DNA from: Paracoccaceae bacterium
GTDB lineage: Bacteria; Pseudomonadota; Alphaproteobacteria; Rhodobacterales; Rhodobacteraceae
Assembly: GCA_013214665.1 (NCBI GenBank)
Contig: JABSSA010000428.1
Span: 1-33,932, forward strand
Direction of reading: 5' to 3'
Length of the DNA: 33,932 nt
Shown here: piece by piece, positions 28,623 to 33,932 of the stretch
Numbering within the stretch: the stretch's first letter is position 1
Layout of the letters: each line of letters starts with the position of its first letter
Notes under the pieces: generated by a model
What the model saw: the letters and a program-made list of their open reading frames with translations, nothing else
What the model was told of the DNA's origin: nothing
The model's database searches: none
Translations under genes and position numbers: made by a program

Positions 28623-29044
28623 ATCTCAGCAGTCAGCCCGGCCGCGACGATCCCGGCCTCCGCGGCAGCGGCGTCATTGTCGGATGTGTCGCCTGTAACA
28701 CCCACCGCGCCGATCACAGCACCCTTGCGGTCGCGCACCAAAACACCGCCCGGCACTGGCACCACTTGACCGCCAAAGACGCCATTTACCGACGCCATGA
28801 AATAGGCCTGCTGTTCCGCGCGCGCCATTTGCGCCTTGCCAGCCATGCCCAGCATCACCGCACCGTAAGCCTTGCCTTGTGCGATGCCAAAACGGCCCGG
28901 GCTGGCACCGTCTTCGCGTTCAAACGCCAGAACGTGGCCGCCAGCATCCAGCACGATGACCGAGAGCGGTTTGAACCCTTGCGCTTTGCCGTGGTCGAGC
29001 GCTTTGCGGATGATGGTGCGGGATTTGCGGAGGCTGATGGTCAT
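28619..29044 (-). CDS. GlcG/HbpS-family heme-binding-like protein
   Basis: MTISLRKSRTIIRKALDHGKAQGFKPLSVIVLDAGGHVLAFEREDGASPGRFGIAQGKAYGAV, GGVLVRDRKGAVIGAVGVTGDTSDNDAAAAEAGI; start at 29044. Confidence 0.88.
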   Translation of the reverse strand: MTISLRKSRTIIRKALDHGKAQGFKPLSVIVLDAGGHVLAFEREDGASPGRFGIAQGKAYGAVMLGMAGKAQMARAEQQAYFMASVNGVFGGQVVPVPGGVLVRDRKGAVIGAVGVTGDTSDNDAAAAEAGIVAAGLTAEI

Positions 29045-29091
29045 GATTGGTCCTTTACGTGTTTTTGTGCGCCCTTGCGGCGCATGTGGAA

Positions 29092-29142
29092 GCGAGGGAC
29101 GCTGTCCCTCGCGCTCCCTGGAGTATTTGGCTCCAAAAGAAG
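29092..29142 (-). repeat. Dispersed intergenic element copy 4
   Basis: Minus strand CTTCTTTTGGAGCCAAATACTCCAGGGAGC-GCGAGGGAC-AGC-GTCCCTCGC. Confidence 0.8.
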
Positions 29143-29163
29143 GGGGCGGATGGGTGTCCGCCC
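29132..29163 (-). terminator. Terminator-like hairpin downstream of glcB
   Basis: Minus strand GGGCGGA-CACCCA-TCCGCCC-CCTTCTTTTGG, leading directly into repeat copy 4. Confidence 0.65.
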
Positions 29164-29171
29164 TCGTTTTG

Positions 29172-31286
29172 TCAGAGTGCCTTATGTTCGAGCCGGCGGG
29201 CGTGCAGCACTGGTTCCGTGTAGCCGGAAGGCTGCGTGCGGCCTTCAAGCACCAGATCACAGGCAGCTTGGAAGGCGGGCCCGTCAAAGCCTGGCGCCAT
29301 CGGTGTGTAGGCCGGGTCGTTTGCGTTTTGGCCATCCACCACGGCGGCCATTTTCTTAAGACCCGCGACGATCTGATCCTCGCTCAGCACGCCGTGGTGT
29401 AGCCAATTGGCCAAAGCCTGTGCCGAGATACGGCAGGTGGCGCGGTCTTCCATCAGGCCAATGTCGTTGATGTCGGGCACTTTGGAACAGCCCACACCCT
29501 GATCGACCCAGCGCACCACATAGCCCAGGATACCCTGGGCGTTGTTTTCCAGCTCGCGCGTGATCTCTTCGTCGGAGAAGTTGCGCCCGGTTGCCACGGG
29601 AATATCCAGCAATGTATCGAGCGACGCACGTGCGCCACCCGCTTTCAGCGCGGCCTGACGCGCCAGCACATCCACCTTGTGGTAATGCGTGGCGTGCAGC
29701 GTCGCAGCGGTGGGTGACGGCACCCAGGCACAATTGGCGCCGGATGTCGGGTGGCCGATCTTTTGGTCGAGCATATCGGCCATCCGGTCCGGCATTGCCC
29801 ACATGCCTTTGCCGATCTGCGCCTTGCCCTGCAGACCGCAGGCCAGACCGATATCGACATTACGATCCTCATAAGCCGCAATCCAGCCCGCGGCTTTCAT
29901 CTCGCCTTTCGGGATCATTGGACCTGCTTCCATCGAGGTGTGGATCTCGTCCCCTGTGCGGTCAAGGAAGCCGGTGTTGATAAAGGCGACGCGGTTTTTG
30001 GCGGCGCGGATGCATTCTTTGAGGTTCGCAGAGGTGCGGCGCTCTTCGTCCATGATGCCCAGTTTGACGGTGTATCGTGGCAGGCCCAGTGCGGCTTCGA
30101 CACGGGTGAAAATTTCGTCTGCGAAGGCCACTTCGGCAGGCCCGTGCATCTTGGGTTTCACCACATAGACCGAACCTTGCGTGGAATTGCGGCGCCCATC
30201 CGTTTTTTGCAGATCATGCATCGCGATCAACGTGGTGATCATTGCGTCCATCAGCCCTTCATGCACCTCGGCCCCGTCGCGGTCGCGGATGGCGGGATTG
30301 GTCATCAAATGCCCCACGTTGCGGATCAGCATGAGCGAGCGGCACCGCACCGTGAATTCCGTGCCATCTGGCGCGGTGTAGGTGCTGTCATCAAAAAGCG
30401 CGCGGGTGATGGTTTCACCGCCCTTTTCAAAAGTGTCTTCCAGATCGCCCTTCATCAGGCCCAGCCAATTGCCGTAGGCCAGTACCTTGTCGGCGGCATC
30501 GACGGCGGCAACGCTATCTTCGCAATCCATGATGGTCGACATCGCCGCCTCAAGGTTGACCGCAGCGATATGGGCCGGGTCATCCTTGCCGATGTCGTGA
30601 TCCTTGTTCACCAAGACCTCGATCTTGAGGCCATTGTTTTCGTAAAGATACCCCTGCCAGTCGCCAGTTTGCATGGAGCCAAGATACTGCGCTGGATCTT
30701 TGAGCGTGGCCGCAGCCACATCTGTGACCTCGGCCCACGTGCCCGAGGCCAGCGGCAGAGCCTGATCCAGAAACGCTTTGGACCAGGCGATTACGCGCGC
30801 GCCCCGCGCCGGATCGTAGCCTTTGCCGCTGGGCAAATCGCCCATCGCGTCGGTGCCATAAAGCGCATCGTAAAGGTTGCCCCACCGCGCATTGGCGGCG
30901 TTCAGTGCAAAGCGGGCATTGGTGATCGGTACAACCAGCTGCGGGCCGGGCACCTGCGCGATTTCAGCATCTACGCCTTCCGTCTCGATCGCGAACTCTT
31001 CGCCTTCCGGCACCAGATACCCGATCTCGGTCAGGAAGGCTTTGTAGGCTTCGGCGTCGTGCGGGCTGGCGGTGCGGTCGCGGTGCCAGGCGTCAATCTG
31101 GGCCTGAATGTCTTCGCGTTTTTGCAGAAAGGCGCGGTTTTTCGGGGTCAGGTCGTGGACGATGGCCGAAAACCCGGCCCAAAAGTCAGCGGTCGCAACC
31201 CCCGTGCCCGGCAAGGCGCGATCTTCGATAAAGGTTGCAAGCTCTTCTGCGACGTTCAAATCGGCGCGGGATACGAAATTGGTCAT
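29172..31286 (-). CDS. glcB: Malate synthase G
   Basis: 704 aa; [104 protein letters not shown]. Confidence 0.97.
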   Translation of the reverse strand: MTNFVSRADLNVAEELATFIEDRALPGTGVATADFWAGFSAIVHDLTPKNRAFLQKREDIQAQIDAWHRDRTASPHDAEAYKAFLTEIGYLVPEGEEFAIETEGVDAEIAQVPGPQLVVPITNARFALNAANARWGNLYDALYGTDAMGDLPSGKGYDPARGARVIAWSKAFLDQALPLASGTWAEVTDVAAATLKDPAQYLGSMQTGDWQGYLYENNGLKIEVLVNKDHDIGKDDPAHIAAVNLEAAMSTIMDCEDSVAAVDAADKVLAYGNWLGLMKGDLEDTFEKGGETITRALFDDSTYTAPDGTEFTVRCRSLMLIRNVGHLMTNPAIRDRDGAEVHEGLMDAMITTLIAMHDLQKTDGRRNSTQGSVYVVKPKMHGPAEVAFADEIFTRVEAALGLPRYTVKLGIMDEERRTSANLKECIRAAKNRVAFINTGFLDRTGDEIHTSMEAGPMIPKGEMKAAGWIAAYEDRNVDIGLACGLQGKAQIGKGMWAMPDRMADMLDQKIGHPTSGANCAWVPSPTAATLHATHYHKVDVLARQAALKAGGARASLDTLLDIPVATGRNFSDEEITRELENNAQGILGYVVRWVDQGVGCSKVPDINDIGLMEDRATCRISAQALANWLHHGVLSEDQIVAGLKKMAAVVDGQNANDPAYTPMAPGFDGPAFQAACDLVLEGRTQPSGYTEPVLHARRLEHKAL

Positions 31287-31302
31287 GGACGGGCCCCTTA
31301 GC

Positions 31303-31320
31303 AGTATGCAAGTGCATACT
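31303..31320. promoter_or_regulatory. 18-bp perfect palindrome upstream of glcB, putative operator
   Basis: AGTATGCA-AG-TGCATACT, 16 bp upstream of the glcB start codon. Confidence 0.6.
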
Positions 31321-31377
31321 TAGGGAGAAAGTTTCCGATCGTAAACACGTTTGGTAAGAAAAAATGACCAATAGTAG

Positions 31378-31530
31378 TTAGCCGCCGTTTTTTGCGGCGC
31401 GTTTACAGCGCTCAGAACAATATTTGACTGCTTCCCAATCGCGCGCCCATTTCTTCCGCCACGCAAAAGGACGCTGACAGACCGCACAGATTTTCTGGGG
31501 CAGATCCCCTTTGCGCCGCATCTTGGCCAT
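31378..31530 (-). CDS. DUF2256-type small cysteine-rich protein (50 aa), absent from the supplied ORF track
   Basis: [50 protein letters not shown]; CxxC...CxxxC pattern; its ATG overlaps the TGA of the photolyase-like gene (ATGA). Confidence 0.88.
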   Translation of the reverse strand: MAKMRRKGDLPQKICAVCQRPFAWRKKWARDWEAVKYCSERCKRAAKNGG

Positions 31531-33041
31531 CAGAAGTCAAAGCCTTTCTGGCGGGGGTCTTGCGCGGGTGTGGGGCGTTTGCGCCCGCGCGCGCGATCAT
31601 TGACGAAATGGCCCTGCGCATCCTTGCGGCTGGCGTGTTTTTCGATGACCCGCGCCGTTTCGGCCCCGCGATACACAGTTTTGCGCAGCGCATAGATACG
31701 GTCTTTGGCCAGGCGCGCGGCCTCTTTCTGGTCCACGATGGGTGGCGGATAGGCCAAGCGCCCGGCCCCATCCCACATCCACGGCGTTTGCAGCAGCGCG
31801 TCTGGCACATCAGCCAATTCGGGCAACCAGCGGCGGGTGAAGACGCCGTCGGGATCCTGATCCTGCCCCTGCTTGATCGGGTTATAGACGCGGATCGTGT
31901 TCATGCCCGTTGTGCCGGATTGCATCTGGGTTTGGGGCCAGTGAATGCCCGGTTCGAAATCGGTGAACTGGCGGGCCAGATGCCGGCCTGTGACGCGCCA
32001 ATCGAGCCAGAGGTGGTAGGAGGCAAACGACATCAGCATGGAGCGCATACGAAAGTTCATCCAGCCGGTCTGCGCCAGATAGCGCATACAAGCGTCAACA
32101 AAGGGATACCCGGTTTCACCCTGTTCCCATGCCTGCAAACGCGCGTGATCGGGCGTCGCGGGGCGCAGGTTTTCGTAGGCTGCATGCAGCGCGTGGTGTT
32201 CTAGTGCCGGTTCATCTTCGAGCTTTTGCATGAAGTGATCGCGCCAGGCGAGCCGGGCTTGAAAGCTCTTGAGCGCGCCGCCCCAGCCCGTGCGCGTCCC
32301 TTTGATCGCGCGCTGTCGATCCGCTGCTGTTTGTGAGGCCTCGCGCCCAGACAAAGTGCCAAAGGCCAGATGGGGGGAGAGGCGCGAACAGGCGCGTTCT
32401 CCGGTCAGGGGCGACGACATCTGCGCCCGGTACTTTTGCCCACGGATGTTCAGAAAGCTGTCGAGCAGCGTCTCGGCCTCTTGCCGCCCGCCGCGTTGGC
32501 GCGCGGGACAGTGATCGGGGCCTGCAAGCTGTGGCACAGGGTCAGAGGTAAGCGCAGGGCCAGTGATCCGCTCAGGCGCGGGCAATGGATCGGCGCGCAT
32601 GAAATGGTTGCGGCGCGTGGTCCAGTTTTTGCGGGATGGCAAGCGGCGGGTGATGCCGGAACAGATGTGTTCGTGCCAAGCGACACCCTGCCCGCGCGCC
32701 CAGGCTGCCACGGCCCGGTCGCGGGCGAAGGTCCAACCGCAGCCGGTTTCTTCGTGGCTGACAAGCGCGGTGGCGCCGGTGGCGCGGCGGATGTCCTCCA
32801 AAACATCAACCGCCTCGCCGACGCGCTGCACCAGGGGTGCCCCCCGTGCCGCGAGCGCCTCGGCCAACGACGCAACACTTTCGGCCACAAAGTCAAACTG
32901 GCGGCCTGACACATTGGGCAGCGCCCAATAGCCAGGCTCATATATATAGAGCGGCACCACAGCCCCTGCTTGCACCGCCGCGAAAAGCGCTGGGTGATCG
33001 TGGATCCGCAGATCCCGTTTGAACCAAACGATGGTCGTCAT
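31530..33041 (-). CDS. Cryptochrome/photolyase-family protein (divergent)
   Basis: [99 protein letters not shown]; start at 33041 preferred over 33065. Confidence 0.92.
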   Translation of the reverse strand: MTTIVWFKRDLRIHDHPALFAAVQAGAVVPLYIYEPGYWALPNVSGRQFDFVAESVASLAEALAARGAPLVQRVGEAVDVLEDIRRATGATALVSHEETGCGWTFARDRAVAAWARGQGVAWHEHICSGITRRLPSRKNWTTRRNHFMRADPLPAPERITGPALTSDPVPQLAGPDHCPARQRGGRQEAETLLDSFLNIRGQKYRAQMSSPLTGERACSRLSPHLAFGTLSGREASQTAADRQRAIKGTRTGWGGALKSFQARLAWRDHFMQKLEDEPALEHHALHAAYENLRPATPDHARLQAWEQGETGYPFVDACMRYLAQTGWMNFRMRSMLMSFASYHLWLDWRVTGRHLARQFTDFEPGIHWPQTQMQSGTTGMNTIRVYNPIKQGQDQDPDGVFTRRWLPELADVPDALLQTPWMWDGAGRLAYPPPIVDQKEAARLAKDRIYALRKTVYRGAETARVIEKHASRKDAQGHFVNDRARGRKRPTPAQDPRQKGFDF

Positions 33042-33202
33042 CAGAGCGTATCTTGCCATTTGCACCGGGTGTGCAGCGCCCCGAAAAAGACGCCACCCAC
33101 AGGGATGTGTAGCGGCCTTTGCAAAAGACCAGCCCGATTGGCTTGCAGCCCTCTGATCTGAGAACTAGCTTCGCCACATTATTTCAGCACCTAGGGGCAT
33201 CC

Positions 33203-33932
33203 ATGACCGACGCGGCACCGACGACGATTTACCTCAAAGACTATGCGCCCTTTGGATACACGATTGATCAGGTCGATCTGACCTTTGATCTGGCTCCCTC
33301 TGCCACGCGGGTGCGCTCGCGGGTTCAATTTCGCCCCAACCCGGCCACAAGCGACCGGCGGTTCTTCCTGCATGGCGAAAAGCTCAAGCTCATTTCGGCC
33401 AAGATCGACGGTGAGGCGGTGAAGGTGCGCGAAGTTGAGGGCGGGATTGAATGCGATGCGCCTTCGATCCCGTTTGTCTGGGAAGCCGAGGTACAGATTG
33501 ATCCGGCCGCCAACACGGCGCTTGAGGGGCTTTATCTGTCGAACGGGATGTATTGCACTCAGTGTGAAGCCGAAGGGTTTCGCCGCATCACCTATTACCC
33601 GGACCGCCCCGACGTGATGGCCACGTTCAACGTGCGCGTGAACGGCCCGCATCCGGTGCTTTTGTCCAACGGCAACCCGATTGCGTCGGGGGATGGCTGG
33701 GCCGAATGGCATGATCCCTGGCCCAAGCCCGCCTACCTCTTTGCGCTGGTCGCAGGTGATCTGGTGGCACACAAAGACAGCTTTACCACAATCGAAGGCC
33801 GCCATGTGGATCTCGCCCTCTGGGTGCGCCCCGAGGATGCCGGAAAATGCGCCTTTGGGATGGAGGCGCTGAAGAAGTCCATGACGTGGGACGAAAACGT
33901 CTATGGCCGCGGCTATGATCTGGATGTGTTCA
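33203..33932 (+). CDS. pepN: Aminopeptidase N (PepN, M1 family), N-terminal part, truncated by window edge
   Basis: MTDAAPTTIYLKDYAPFGYTIDQVDLTFDL...LEGLYLSNGMYCTQCEAEGFRRITYYPDRPDVMATFNV; open frame to window end. Confidence 0.93.
   Translation, partial: MTDAAPTTIYLKDYAPFGYTIDQVDLTFDLAPSATRVRSRVQFRPNPATSDRRFFLHGEKLKLISAKIDGEAVKVREVEGGIECDAPSIPFVWEAEVQIDPAANTALEGLYLSNGMYCTQCEAEGFRRITYYPDRPDVMATFNVRVNGPHPVLLSNGNPIASGDGWAEWHDPWPKPAYLFALVAGDLVAHKDSFTTIEGRHVDLALWVRPEDAGKCAFGMEALKKSMTWDENVYGRGYDLDVF

Noticed and set aside
29751-31301. 516-aa plus-strand ORF opposite glcB
   Set aside because: Antisense to clear malate synthase G; no family motif.

Overview
This 33.9-kb window looks like an ordinary chromosomal segment of a high-GC alphaproteobacterium, probably of the Roseobacter/Rhodobacteraceae group. 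That lineage call is an inference from gene content and style, not from a search. I find no rRNA, tRNA, CRISPR array, transposase, integrase or phage gene. The gene order is: 3' end of waaA (kdtA), a family-1 glycosyltransferase, clpX and clpP, an ArsR regulator plus SRPBCC protein, a Tat-signal-like agmatine deiminase, two paralogous M20 amidohydrolases flanking an NAD-epimerase/LysR divergent pair, a DAO-type FAD oxidoreductase, an overlapping operon (fused dipeptide ABC ATPase, SDR, ArgE-like M20) divergent from its substrate-binding protein and two permeases, DUF3422, a thioesterase, pntB/pntA, an isoprenylcysteine-methyltransferase-like protein, an SDR, a PuuD-like glutamine amidotransferase, a SAM methyltransferase, a GlcG/HbpS-like protein, glcB, a DUF2256 mini-protein missing from the ORF track, a divergent photolyase/cryptochrome homologue, and the 5' end of pepN. 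The main items for follow-up are: (1) the photolyase homologue, which appears to have lost several canonical residues and overlaps the DUF2256 gene by 4 bp (well, by 1 shared base within ATGA); (2) a dispersed intergenic element (core CTTCTTTTGGATAAAAATACTCC plus a hairpin with an AGC loop) present in four copies at gene ends; (3) tandem 16-bp palindromes overlapping the start codon of the ArsR gene; (4) an 18-bp palindrome just upstream of glcB; (5) a hairpin-rich noncoding stretch next to clpX; and (6) a candidate peptide/N-acyl-amino-acid utilisation island.
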